Shown here: piece by piece, positions 1 through 42,719 of the stretch
Numbering within the stretch: the stretch's first letter is position 1
Layout of the letters: every line of letters begins with the position of its first letter
Source of the DNA: Tragulus kanchil
Taxonomy: Eukaryota > Chordata > Mammalia > Artiodactyla > Tragulidae
Reading direction: 5' to 3'
Length of the DNA stretch: 64,000 nucleotides
NCBI GenBank assembly: GCA_022376925.1
Contig: JAIOJX010000004.1
Coordinates: 3,286,001 to 3,350,000 of the forward strand
Made by a program: the position numbers and the translations under genes
Notes under the pieces: model-generated
Databases searched by the model: none
What the model was told of the DNA's origin: nothing
Seen by the model: only the letters and a program-made list of their open reading frames with translations

Positions 1-160
1 GTGACAGTGTCCCATAGAAGAGAACATGGAGGTCCTAAGGGGTTATTTGAGCAAGCTCACCCTACAGGTTAGAAACCCACTAAAGCCAAAGTGCTTTGTC
101 TTCTGGCCTTTTCCCTCACTTTCACTCTCTTGCAAGGGAGGAGCCATTGCTGCATGAGAT

Positions 161-2316
161 GGGGGTGGGTTGGGGATAAAGTCTTACCCATGAGTGTGCT
201 GGTCACCTCAGGAAAATCAAAGCTTCTGAAGTGATCAGATGATGAGCAGCCTTTCCTGGGCTGGAGCTCAGTGAGAAAATGTCCTCTTCAGTTCAGTCTC
301 CTATTTTTTTTAACTTTTAAATTTTGTATTGGACTATACCCAGTTAGCAATGTTGTGATAGTCAAGTGGGCAGCAAAAGGACTCAGCCATACATATACAT
401 GAATCCATTCCCCCATCCCTTCAGTCTTTTTTTTTTCTTCTTTTTTTGCCACTTCTATTGATCTTTCATTTATTTATCTTTGTTCTTTGGCATGTGTGGG
501 CCTCCCATCGCAGTGGCCTCTCTCATCACAGAGCACCGGCTCTGGGTGCATGCGCTCCAGAGCTCTGGCTCAGTAGTTGGACACATCGGTCCAGCCGCTC
601 CGCGGCACATGGGATCCTCCCAGGCCAGGGATGGAACTAGCGCCCCTTGCACTGCAAGGCGGTGTCCTTACCCTCTGGACCACCAAGGAAGCCCCTTCAG
701 TTCAGTCATGAAGATGGGGGTCCTCAAGAGTGAAGAACCAGAAAAGTTAGATAGATCTTAATATTTCTCTGGGTGTCCTGGAGTTGGAGATGACTTCTGA
801 CCTCAGGGCTCAGCTCAGACAGCTGAATAGTAAAGCAGCCAAGGAAGTTAAAATTAATTGAAGTTGATGGACTCTGAAAGCTACGGTGATTGCTAATTGC
901 TAATCTAGTTCCTAAAATTCTAAATTTCCAGAAGACACAAATCCAGCTCATACATGAATTTGATGAAAATCTCAGTGGTAACATCTCAACTATGCCAGTT
1001 CAACAAGCTGTACTTAAAAAGGAAAAATGTCCCTTAATAGTCCTCTGACAGCCGCACCTGATGTAAGCTTAGAAGACTCAGTCCTTCCAAATGAAAACAT
1101 GAAAGAATGTGGGCAAAACAGTAGTTTGAAAATGGACAGCTGCATTAGGTTATAAAGGTCATTTTGGATAAAGCACAATAATGTCGATTCAAAGGTTGAA
1201 AACTGTCTCTTTTTTTTTTTTTTTTTTTCACAAGCTTATTATTATACTGTTTCCAGTTGGTGGGGGGTGGGTTGGGGATAAAGTCTTACCCATGAGTGTG
1301 CTGGTCACCTCAGGAAAATCAAAGCTTCTGAAGTGATCAGATGATGAGCAGCCTTTCCTGGGCTGGAGCTCAGTGAGAAAATGTCCTCTTCAGTTCAGTC
1401 TCCTATTTTTTTTAACTTTTAAATTTTGTATTGGACTATACCCAGTTAGCAATGTTGTGATAGTCAAGTGGGCAGCAAAAGGACTCAGCCATACATATAC
1501 ATGAATCCATTCCCCCATCCCTTCAGTCTTTTTTTTTTCTTCTTTTTTTGCCACTTCTATTGATCTTTCATTTATTTATCTTTGTTCTTTGGCATGTGTG
1601 GGCCTCCCATCGCAGTGGCCTCTCTCATCACAGAGCACCGGCTCTGGGTGCATGCGCTCCAGAGCTCTGGCTCAGTAGTTGGACACATCGGTCCAGCCGC
1701 TCCGCGGCACATGGGATCCTCCCAGGCCAGGGATGGAACTAGCGCCCCTTGCACTGCAAGGCGGTGTCCTTACCCTCTGGACCACCAAGGAAGCCCCTTC
1801 AGTTCAGTCATGAAGATGGGGGTCCTCAAGAGTGAAGAACCAGAAAAGTTAGATAGATCTTAATATTTCTCTGGGTGTCCTGGAGTTGGAGATGACTTCT
1901 GACCTCAGGGCTCAGCTCAGACAGCTGAATAGTAAAGCAGCCAAGGAAGTTAAAATTAATTGAAGTTGATGGACTCTGAAAGCTACGGTGATTGCTAATT
2001 GCTAATCTAGTTCCTAAAATTCTAAATTTCCAGAAGACACAAATCCAGCTCATACATGAATTTGATGAAAATCTCAGTGGTAACATCTCAACTATGCCAG
2101 TTCAACAAGCTGTACTTAAAAAGGAAAAATGTCCCTTAATAGTCCTCTGACAGCCGCACCTGATGTAAGCTTAGAAGACTCAGTCCTTCCAAATGAAAAC
2201 ATGAAAGAATGTGGGCAAAACAGTAGTTTGAAAATGGACAGCTGCATTAGGTTATAAAGGTCATTTTGGATAAAGCACAATAATGTCGATTCAAAGGTTG
2301 AAAACTGTCTCTTTTT
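161..2316. repeat. Tandem duplication 1 (161-1214 / 1263-2316)
   Basis: Offset 1102 bp, near-identical. Between copies, 1215-1262 is unmatched: an extended T-run, then about 33 bp ending CTGTTTCCAGTTGGT. The unit contains a CHR-type SINE and unique intronic DNA. Confidence 0.95.
427..695 (-). mobile_element. CHR-type tRNA-Glu SINE (duplicate at 1529-1797)
   Basis: Antisense SINE: T-rich head, then the CTTCTATTGATCTTTCATTT block, ending in ACCACCAAGGAAGCCCC (reverse of the tRNA-derived 5' end). It is flanked by CCCTTCAGT / CCTTCAGT target-site copies. Confidence 0.85.
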
Positions 2317-2665
2317 AAAAAATTATTTATTTATTATTTTTTGGCTATTCTGGGTTTTCACTGCTGCCACAGGCTCTTCTCTAGTTGTAGGGAGTTGGGG
2401 CTACTCTCTAGCCGAGGTGACCAGGTTTCTTGTTGCAATGACTTTTCTTGTTGTGGAACTCGGGCTCTAGGGCACACAGGCTTCAGTAGTTGCGGCACGT
2501 AGGTTCAATAGTTGTGGGTCCGAGGCTCTAGAGCACAGGCTCAATAGTTGTGGCTCACGGGCTAAGTTGCTCCGCAGCACATGGGATCTTCCTGGATCAG
2601 GGATGGAACCCGTGTCTCCTGCACTGGTAGGTGAACTCTTCACCAGTGAGCTACCAGGAAAGCCC
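2317..2665 (-). mobile_element. CHR-type SINE (duplicate at 3434-3782)
   Basis: Antisense element with the typical TTGTGGCTCACGGGCT and GCACATGGGATCTTCCTGG blocks, ending CTACCAGGAAAGCCC. Flanks share AGGTTGAAA. Confidence 0.85.
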
Positions 2666-2763
2666 GAGGTTGAAATCTTTTGTGGTGAGTGTATGAATGA
2701 AGCTTACAGGCCAAGGAGTTAATTCTGAATTCCTAGAGTTTGAATTAAGATTAAATAAAATCT

Positions 2764-2975
2764 GCCCCAGGCAGTGCTAGTGGTAAAGGATCTGCCTGCC
2801 ATTGCAAGAGACATAGCAACTTCAGATTTGATCCTTGGGTCAGGAAGATCCCCTTGAGGAGGGTACAGCAACCCACTTCAGTATTTCTGCCTAGAGAATC
2901 TCATGGACAGAGGAGCCTGGCAGGCTATAGTCCATAGGGTTGCAAAGAGTTAGACACGACTGAAGTGATTTAGTG
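2764..2975 (+). mobile_element. Bov-tA SINE (duplicate at 3881-4092)
   Basis: Sense element with GTAAAGGATCTGCCTGCC, CCCACTTCAGTATTTCTGCC and GGAGCCTGGCAGGCTATAG. It ends in GTTAGACACGACTGAAG, followed by a CA-rich tail. Confidence 0.9.
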
Positions 2976-3030
2976 CACACATGCACACACAAAATCTGTC
3001 ACAAACACACACACAGACGCACACACATGC
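2976..3030. repeat. CA-rich microsatellite (duplicate at 4093-4147)
   Basis: Imperfect CACACA tract grown from the Bov-tA tail. Confidence 0.8.
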
Positions 3031-5087
3031 TATCCTTTATTTTGGGTGGGCTTAGTGTTGGCTAGGGGAATCAGGCTTCCTAGAAGAAATACCATTTCAG
3101 ACAGGCTGGAAGGTTCTGTGAGAAGAATACTGGACTAAAACTCAATTCAGGACATGAACTGCTTATGACTCCCACATGACCTTGGCTAAAGTCATTCTAC
3201 AGGTTCTATAGGTGATTTAAATGCAAGGTCTCTTTATGTCGAAAAATGTCCCTTAATAGTCCTCTGACAGCCGCACCTGATGTAAGCTTAGAAGACTCAG
3301 TCCTTCCAAATGAAAACATGAAAGAATGTGGGCAAAACAGTAGTTTGAAAATGGACAGCTGCATTAGGTTATAAAGGTCATTTTGGATAAAGCACAATAA
3401 TGTCGATTCAAAGGTTGAAAACTGTCTCTTTTTAAAAAATTATTTATTTATTATTTTTTGGCTATTCTGGGTTTTCACTGCTGCCACAGGCTCTTCTCTA
3501 GTTGTAGGGAGTTGGGGCTACTCTCTAGCCGAGGTGACCAGGTTTCTTGTTGCAATGACTTTTCTTGTTGTGGAACTCGGGCTCTAGGGCACACAGGCTT
3601 CAGTAGTTGCGGCACGTAGGTTCAATAGTTGTGGGTCCGAGGCTCTAGAGCACAGGCTCAATAGTTGTGGCTCACGGGCTTAGTTGCTCCACAGCATGTG
3701 GGATCTTCCTGGATCAGGGATGGAACCCGTGTCTCCTGCACTGGTAGGTGAACTCTTCACCAGTGAGCTACCAGGAAAGCCCGAGGTTGAAATCTTTTGT
3801 GGTGAGTGTATGAATGAAGCTTACAGGCCAAGGAGTTAATTCTGAATTCCTAGAGTTTGAATTAAGATTAAATAAAATCTGCCCCAGGCAGTGCTAGTGG
3901 TAAAGGATCTGCCTGCCATTGCAAGAGACATAGCAACTTCAGATTTGATCCTTGGGTCAGGAAGATCCCCTTGAGGAGGGTACAGCAACCCACTTCAGTA
4001 TTTCTGCCTAGAGAATCTCATGGACAGAGGAGCCTGGCAGGCTATAGTCCATAGGGTTGCAAAGAGTTAGACACGACTGAAGTGATTTAGTGCACACATG
4101 CACACACAAAATCTGTCACAAACACACACACAGACGCACACACATGCTATCCTTTATTTTGGGTGGGCTTAGTGTTGGCTAGGGGAATCAGGCTTCCTAG
4201 AAGAAATACCATTTCAGACAGGCTGGAAGGTTCTGTGAGAAGAATACTGGACTAAAACTCAATTCAGGACATGAACTGCTTATGACTCCCACATGACCTT
4301 GGCTAAAGTCATTCTACAGGTTCTATAGGTGATTTAAATGCAAGGTCTATTTATCCTGCTTCATCTTTACACCCCCACATATTTCATTACAGCTTCTCTA
4401 AAATGTTTATGTCTCATCTTTAAAATGTAGCAATGGTAGGAGATCAGAGATCACAAGCTGAAATGCCAAGGGAGACCTGATACAAACATAAATGAGAGGA
4501 GGCAGCCAGGGGTACACAAGAAGAAGTCAGGAGGTACTCTGGAAAGCTCAGGTCAGGTTGCAAGGAGGCAGCTGCTACTCAGCTGCAATCAAATTTACCC
4601 TGCAGAATGGGGGTGATGGGGATTGGGCAGTTTTGACTGATCTGCCACCTTTTCAAAAGAATCTGAGAATCCAGATATTTATTGGAAATCAAGAAAAATT
4701 TAAAAACTTTGATAGCCAAACATATTTATCTATTGACTGGAAATTACCTTCTGGCCATCAATTTATACTCTAGATTAGATTTGAAGATTATTTGCAGTTT
4801 TAACAGTCCACAGTTCTTCTGCTGGGTAAATCCTTGAGCAGGTTGCTTGATCTCATCTGTGGAATAAGACTATTTTCCCTCCTTTGTCAGTCCACCAGGT
4901 CATTGTGAAACTTCAGTGAGATATTTAAACACCTTGCAAATTACAGGGCTTGATCAATTGTGAGGAATTACCATAATTTCAAAGGAGACAACCTAACCTA
5001 ACCCAGAAGAGATAAATACCAAAGTGGTAAAGAAACTTCAGCAGGGCCTACAGTGCCTTACATTGTATTTCATGAAACATTTAATCA

Positions 5088-36244
<31,157 letters not shown>

Positions 36245-36560
36245 GGCTGGAAATTCCACTGTCTCTTTCTGTGGATGGCGGTGAGACTGGCCTCTTGTGA
36301 CAAAACTGCGTCAGGATGCGTTCTGCTCCAGCCTAGTCTTCTCTGGGTCTTGCATGTGAACCTTGCTGGTGTGGCGGCGGCGAAGAGTGAGTGAGCTTGG
36401 GGGATTAGATCATTAATATTTCCCCAGAACAAGGATTATGAGGATCAGGGTGTTGCAGATGCTTCTGGGCCCCAGATGGGAGAGATGAGAGTTCTCTTTT
36501 CACCTTGGTCGGCTAATAGAAGAGGATTCAGCACAGAGCAGGTGCTGAGCTCAGGTAACA
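36245..36560 (-). promoter_or_regulatory. PDE6A proximal promoter and 5' leader with CRX- and NRL-type sites
   Basis: Two GGATTA motifs (plus-strand 36402-36407 and 36433-36438) match the CRX/OTX core. They lie about 160-195 bp upstream of the ATG. At 36543-36554 is TGCTGAGCTCAG, close to the NRL/Maf response element. An AT-rich stretch (36411-36422) lies between. Rod PDE6A transcription is known to depend on Nrl and Crx. The assignment of these exact sites is inferred from motif and position. The transcription start is not visible from sequence alone. Confidence 0.6.
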
Positions 36561-36599
36561 GAAAACACCAAAACAGATGCTGCCGACTAGCAGCACAAG

Positions 36600-38290
36600 A
36601 CGTCGTCCTGTTGCAGACATGCCTTCTCTGCCCTGTGTGGTATTTCCTTCAACACTTGACATGGAAGCTGATGTTTACTGTTTAAGAGATTCATTTGGCT
36701 TCTCTTGGAGAATCAGAAAATCTAACAACTCCATGTCCAGTTCCTCTATGGCAATGAGCTAGAGTTGAGAGGGACTGGCCACCTACCTCCTGTCCCCTGG
36801 TCCCTCACCCTCCTTTTGTGCACCCCTGTCTCTATGATCTCCCCAATACACGGCTTCCGTCTGCACATTCACCATGCAGCCTGCTTCCCTTGTGTACATT
36901 ATGGCCCCCGATTTCACAGTCTCCACGTCACGTCCCCAAATCTGAAGCACCTTTATAAAAACAACACCTTTCATAGTTTTTTCTTCTACTATATACATGT
37001 TTACTGTAGAAAATACACAGAGAAGACCATTAAACTCACCTGTAATCCCACCATTCAGAGGTAACCTTCAGTTAACATTCTTGTTTCTATCCTTTCTGTA
37101 AAGGGGTAACTTTTCTATTTTCCTTCAACCCCTGGTCTTTGGCTTTGCACTTTAAGGTGATTTTCCTGGCTTCATCTATGTCTTCTTGGGTTGTCAGTCA
37201 GAAACACAAGCAATAGAGTGAATTTTACCAGCTCCAGTGAGTCTCAAAATACCAGAATCCTCATTGGAGGGTCTTTTCGGACCCACTAGGCAGGAAGAGA
37301 AGCATGCTTTCTTTTTGGATAAAATATACGTTAGTGACTATGGCTATATATGTGAGAGCCTGGCACGGCTTTGTTGTAAATACTGTGGAATGCAGAATTG
37401 TAGACTGTGACTGGCACTTTGAACTGTGTAAGGGAACTTTAATGGAAAGTGTTAATAGGTTGCTTTCTTTATTATACAGTGTAATTAATTCCTGAGGTAC
37501 TTTGCCCATTCAACACGGTGTCCACAGATGATCCCTTGGTCTGGTGGACCACGCAGCAGCTTTTCCTAACATGCTCACCATAACTAGAGTGAGCCCTCTG
37601 TCTGGAATGATCTTTCCTAGCTAGACAGCTCCTCCGCCTCAAGGCATCAGATCGGGCTAATTATTCCTAGTTGTCTTAAGCAGCTCCAAGCATCCTCTCC
37701 CCAGTTCCTGCCTTAGAGGTCATCCATTTATTTCCTTTATTACTATTAAAATGTGTTTTCCTGTTTTGCGTTTCTTTGCCTACTCTGTGTTTCCTCCTCT
37801 ATGCTGTGTGCTCCAGAGAGGGTAGGCACCTGAGACTCTGCAAGGCTGCCCTTGATGCTTAGTAATGTTTTTAAAATGATGTTGGTGGGTGGTTCATTTT
37901 ATGTGTCAATTAGGCTCAGGGATGCCCAGGTAGCTAGTAAAACATTATTTCTGGGTTTGTCATTAAGGGTGTTTCCAGAAGGGATTAGCATTTGAATCAG
38001 TAGACCAAGTCGTGAATTTTACCCTCCCCAATACAAGTGAGCATCCTCCAATCCATCAGGAGACTGGCTAGAACAAAAAGTGGGGGGAAGGGTGGATTGG
38101 CCCTGTGCTTGAGCTGGGACGTGTATCTTCTCCTGCCCTTGGACATTGGCACTCCTGTTTCATGGAATCACAGCAGGACTTAAACCTTCGTCCCCCTAAC
38201 TCAAACCAGACAGCAGACTGTGGGACTTCTTAGCCTCCATAATGCCATGAGCCAATTGTCTCTGGAGAACCCTGACTAACACAAGTTCCT
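36600..38290. other. Upstream intergenic DNA of PDE6A; old repeat remnants only
   Basis: No coding region. 37870-38283 (TTATGTGTCAATTAGGCTCA to GAGAACCCTGACTAACAC) looks like an old mammalian LTR-class repeat. Family not determined. Confidence 0.5.
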
Positions 38291-38304
38291 CTATTTCTTT
38301 AGTT

Positions 38305-38473
38305 TTGGTTGAGCTGGGTCCTCCCCGAGGTATATCAGCTTCTCTCTAGTCGTGGCGTGCAGGCTTCATTGACCTGCAGCATGCGGAATCTTAGTTCCCT
38401 GACACAGGATCAAGCCCACATCCCCTGCATGGAAAGGCAGATTCTTAACCATTGGGCCACCAAGGAAGTCCCA
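38305..38473 (-). mobile_element. CHR-type SINE fragment
   Basis: Antisense: CAGCTTCTCTCTAGTCGTGG to GGGCCACCAAGGAAGTCCC. Confidence 0.8.
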
Positions 38474-38600
38474 TAAAGTCTTATATAGTCTTGATTAAAA
38501 TTTAGAAAGTACAGGAAATCACAAAGGAAAAAGTTGAAATCAAACACACAATCCCAGATATTATCATTGACAGTATGCTTTGTAAATTTCAAAATCTTTT

Positions 38601-38672
38601 CACATATATATATATATATATACACACACATATATAGATATTCTCAACCTTGTGTGTGTGTGCGTGTGTTCA
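38601..38672. repeat. TA/CA and TG compound microsatellite
   Basis: Runs of TATATA and ACACAC (38605-38640), then TGTGTGTGTGTGCGTGTG at 38652-38669, adjoining a Bov-tA element. Confidence 0.9.
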
Positions 38673-38853
38673 GTTGTCTTATTCTTTGCGACTCCATGGA
38701 CTGTAACCAGCCAGGCTCCTCTGTCCATGGAATTTTCCAGGCAAGAATACTGGAATGGATTGCCATTTGCTGCTCTGGGAATCTTCCCGATCTCCATGTT
38801 GCCTGCAAGTCTCCTGCATTGGCAGGCAGATTCTTTACCACTGCGCCACCTGA
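38671..38853 (-). mobile_element. Bov-tA SINE
   Basis: Antisense: GCGACTCCATGGACTGTAAC to TTACCACTGCGCCACCTGAG. Confidence 0.88.
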
Positions 38854-38949
38854 GCTCAGCCATTCTTTGCTGTGGGAAGCTGTCCTGTACACTGTAGGAT
38901 GATAGCAGCATCCCTGGCCCCTATACACTGGATGCTAGTAGCACCTCCC

Positions 38950-40060
38950 CTTTAAGTTGTGGTAATCAAAACTGTTTCTTGACATTTCCAAATGTCCCCT
39001 GGGGTCAAATTACTCCTATTGAGAACCACTGCTTCACTGCTCCATTGTTTCTAATTTTCTAGTATTATAATACTGTAATGAACCCTCTTATATTTCTTAG
39101 TGACAATATCTAGAAGTGAAATCCTAGACCCAAAGAGCTTGCAGCCGTCTAAGAGTTTGGACAAATAATGTGAATTTTGGTCTCCGAGGCTCCATCAGAG
39201 TGCGTGAGGCTGTTCTTATCCCTACTGCACTCCTCAAAATACTGAGCAATCTTTCTTAATCCTGGCATTAATAACACTCCAAAATGTGGCCCCAATATTC
39301 CTTTTCTTTGTTTTGCCCAGGTTCCCTACACATATGCTAAACTCCACCCTAGTGCTTTTCATTCTCTCTGACTTTACCTCTTCATTTTTGCTGTGCTCTT
39401 GGCCTCTTCGTTATACCCAGTCCAAATGCCATTCCCACTATAAATTCTTCAGTGCTCTAGTTAGACTTTTCCTACTTAGAACCCCAAATTGTTGGTTTAC
39501 TTCCATGTCAATTGGAGCTTCTACTTTCTAAGTTGTATTATTTCTATACATTTGTATTCTCATCAAACTCAATCTCTTTGAGGATAGGGGTAAAGCTTTA
39601 CCCCCTTTAAAAAACCTCCCAAAGAGGCCAGCCCAGGTCCTTTTCTATCATATGCCCACCAGGCTTAGCTCTGGCTGAGAGTATAAGTCACTTTTTTTTA
39701 CAGGAAATCTACTTTTACCTCATTTTTCAATAAGCCAGAATGAGACCGTCAAACCAGCTAACAAACTTCAGTTCTAATTGTTGGCTAGACACAGAGAAGC
39801 TGCTGTTTGCAGCAGGTCACCTCCTAATAAACCTGCTCAATGGGCCTGATTTCAGATGTCAGGGAAAGAAATTTGAAGTTTTTTCATTGGAAGCAGAGGC
39901 TACCAATATAGGTAGGAGAGAGTGCTTTCTGTAGTCCAGTCTGAACACAAGTGCTTTCTGTAGTCCAGTCTGTTTTACTTGAAAGGAGAAAATAGGACTG
40001 TGGGCCCAACAATGCCACTGACTCATTCAATGACCTTGGAAAGGTTCTGTCTTCTCTCAA
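38950..40060. other. Intergenic DNA, no gene seen
   Basis: Single-copy sequence. A 22-bp unit (GTGCTTTCTGTAGTCCAGTC plus TG) is repeated at 39921-39942 and 39951-39972. The small frames at 39286 and 39740 have no recognised relatives. Confidence 0.55.
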
Positions 40061-40065
40061 GGCAC

Positions 40066-42354
40066 TGTTGATTTTCCTAAGAACAAAACAAGAGAGTCAA
40101 ATAACATAGCTCTAGCACACCTGCTTCCATGACTTCAAATGGACTGAGAATGTGGCGGGACTGACCAGGAATGACAGCCCACTCTGTTTCTGACCACAAG
40201 CCTTGCCAAAGAGTCCTCCCAGAAGAAAAGCTGAAACCATTTATTTAACATAACTTCTACTCTAAGATCTGTATTTCACAGATAAGAAAACTGAAACACT
40301 TTGAAATGATTTTTATTGGAGTACAGTTGATTTGCAATTTTCCCAGAGGAATGAGGAACTGGCTGAGGACGAGGACTGAGAAACTGGAGGGAAGGCATGG
40401 GCACATAAGCAAGAAGGTCTTAGAAGACACGTTTGTTGACTGGAAAACAGGGCCTGCGAAACAGTGCTGCCAGCCTGCGTAATTTACGTCATAGGAAACT
40501 GTGTCCCTTCAGGACCTTCAGGACCTTTCACTGGCATTGAATGTTGATTTAACCTCCATTTCCTGATTGGAGGACTTTCACCTCTGGCTTGCCAAACTCC
40601 TACATCCTCTTGAGGCCACAGAAGGGAAGAGTTTTCCCAGCCCCACCTTAGAACTGCCAGAATGGCCTCCAGCCTCATTTTGTCGGGCTCCACCCTCATT
40701 ATATGGCTTCCCAGGTGTAAAGAATCCGCATGCCAATGCAGGAGACACAAGAAATGTGGGTTCTATTCCTAGGTCAGGGAGATGCCTTGGAGTTGGAAAT
40801 GGCAACCTGCTCTAGTATTCTTGTATGGAGAATTCCATGGACAGAGAAGCCTAGCGACCCATAAAGCACAGTCAAGCATGACTGAGGAACTGAACACGTA
40901 CACACACCCTCATGGGATCCTTAGCCTTGGCTGTCTGTGTCTGTTCCTCACCATCCTATCACCTATTGATTTATTGCCTTTATTCAGCTACTTGGGTTTC
41001 CTACTGAGTCTGTCCCTGGAGTATGACTAGTCTGTCAAGTTCTTTTTGTTTTACTTTGAGGATCTAACCTGGATGATGCATTAGCCACATAGAAGTTTCT
41101 CCTTAGGTACATTTTAACCTTTATATCATTTTTCTTTCTCTTTCCTTTTTAAATATTCATTTTTATTTATTTGGCTGTGCTGGGATCTTCAGTTGCAGCA
41201 TGTGAACTCTTATCTGTGGCCAGTGTTGATTTTCCTAAGAACAAAACAAGAGAGTCAAATAACATAGCTCTAGCACACCTCCCAACTTCAATGACAAAAC
41301 TACGGGATCCCCTGTTTCTGACCACAAGCCTTGCCAAAGAGTCCTCCCAGAAGAAAAGCTGAAACCATTTATTTAACATAACTTCTACTCTAAGATCTGT
41401 ATTTCACAGATAAGAAAACTGAAACACTTTGAAATGATTTTTATTGGAGTACAGTTGATTTGCAATTTTCCCAGAGGAATGAGGAACTGGCTGAGGACGA
41501 GGACTGAGAAACTGGAGGGAAGGCATGGGCACATAAGCAAGAAGGTCTTAGAAGACACGTTTGTTGACTGGAAAACAGGGCCTGCGAAACAGTGCTGCCA
41601 GCCTGCGTAATTTACGTCATAGGAAACTGTGTCCCTTCAGGACCTTCAGGACCTTTCACTGGCATTGAATGTTGATTTAACCTCCATTTCCTGATTGGAG
41701 GACTTTCACCTCTGGCTTGCCAAACTCCTACATCCTCTTGAGGCCACAGAAGGGAAGAGTTTTCCCAGCCCCACCTTAGAACTGCCAGAATGGCCTCCAG
41801 CCTCATTTTGTCGGGCTCCACCCTCATTATATGGCTTCCCAGGTGTAAAGAATCCGCATGCCAATGCAGGAGACACAAGAAATGTGGGTTCTATTCCTAG
41901 GTCAGGGAGATGCCTTGGAGTTGGAAATGGCAACCTGCTCTAGTATTCTTGTATGGAGAATTCCATGGACAGAGAAGCCTAGCGACCCATAAAGCACAGT
42001 CAAGCATGACTGAGGAACTGAACACGTACACACACCCTCATGGGATCCTTAGCCTTGGCTGTCTGTGTCTGTTCCTCACCATCCTATCACCTATTGATTT
42101 ATTGCCTTTATTCAGCTACTTGGGTTTCCTACTGAGTCTGTCCCTGGAGTATGACTAGTCTGTCAAGTTCTTTTTGTTTTACTTTGAGGATCTAACCTGG
42201 ATGATGCATTAGCCACATAGAAGTTTCTCCTTAGGTACATTTTAACCTTTATATCATTTTTCTTTTCTCTTTCCTTTTTAAATATTCATTTTTATTTATT
42301 TGGCTGTGCTGGGATCTTCAGTTGCAGCATGTGAACTCTTATCTGTGGCCAGTG
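40066..42354. repeat. Tandem duplication 13 (40066-41225 / 41222-42354)
   Basis: Offset 1158 bp falling to 1128 bp. About 57 bp into copy 2, roughly 65 bp of copy 1 (near 40121-40186) is replaced by about 33 unrelated bases (near 41279-41312). The join shares AGTG and lies within an SINE fragment. Confidence 0.95.
40704..40903 (+). mobile_element. Bov-tA SINE (duplicate at 41832-42031)
   Basis: Sense: GGCTTCCCAGGTGTAAAGAA to TCAAGCATGACTGAGGAACT. Confidence 0.88.
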
Positions 42355-42524
42355 GGATCTAATTCTCTGAGATTGGGGATAAAACAATTTCTTAATCTCT
42401 AGTCTCAATTTTCCCATTTGCAAATTGTGGATAGTAATGATGTTTATTTTATAGAAATGTGGTGATGCTTAAAGGCAGTGTACGTACAGAACTTTGTTCA
42501 TGGCTAGTTTTCAATAAAAAAGTG

Positions 42525-42719
42525 TGTGCTAGTTGTTCAGTAGTGTCTGACTCTTTGCGACCCCCTGGACTATATAGCCTGCCAGGGTCCTCTGTCTACG
42601 AACTTATCCAGGTAAGAATACTGGAGTGGGTTGCCATTCCCTACTCCAGGGGATCTTCCCAACCCAAGTCTCCTGCATTGCATTCAGATTCCTTACCATC
42701 TGAGCCACCAGGAAAGCCC
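42525..42719 (-). mobile_element. Bov-tA SINE (truncated twin at 43675-43812)
   Basis: Antisense: TTGTTCAGTAGTGTCTGACT to GAGCCACCAGGAAAGCCC. The second copy lacks the first part because duplication 14 begins inside it. Confidence 0.88.

Larger units (their letters stand above)
2124..4348. repeat. Tandem duplication 2 (2124-3231 / 3241-4348)
   Basis: Offset 1117 bp, with about 9 bp of unmatched join (3232-3240). The first 193 bp of the unit is also the tail of duplication 1, so it occurs three times (1022, 2124, 3241). Copies differ at a few sites in the SINE, for example 2573-2582 versus the matching region near 3690. Confidence 0.95.

Noticed and set aside
36245..36259. Five-codon upstream extension of PDE6A exon 1
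   Set aside because: It starts at GTG. The ATG at 36244 has a strong Kozak context and matches the known PDE6A N-terminus.
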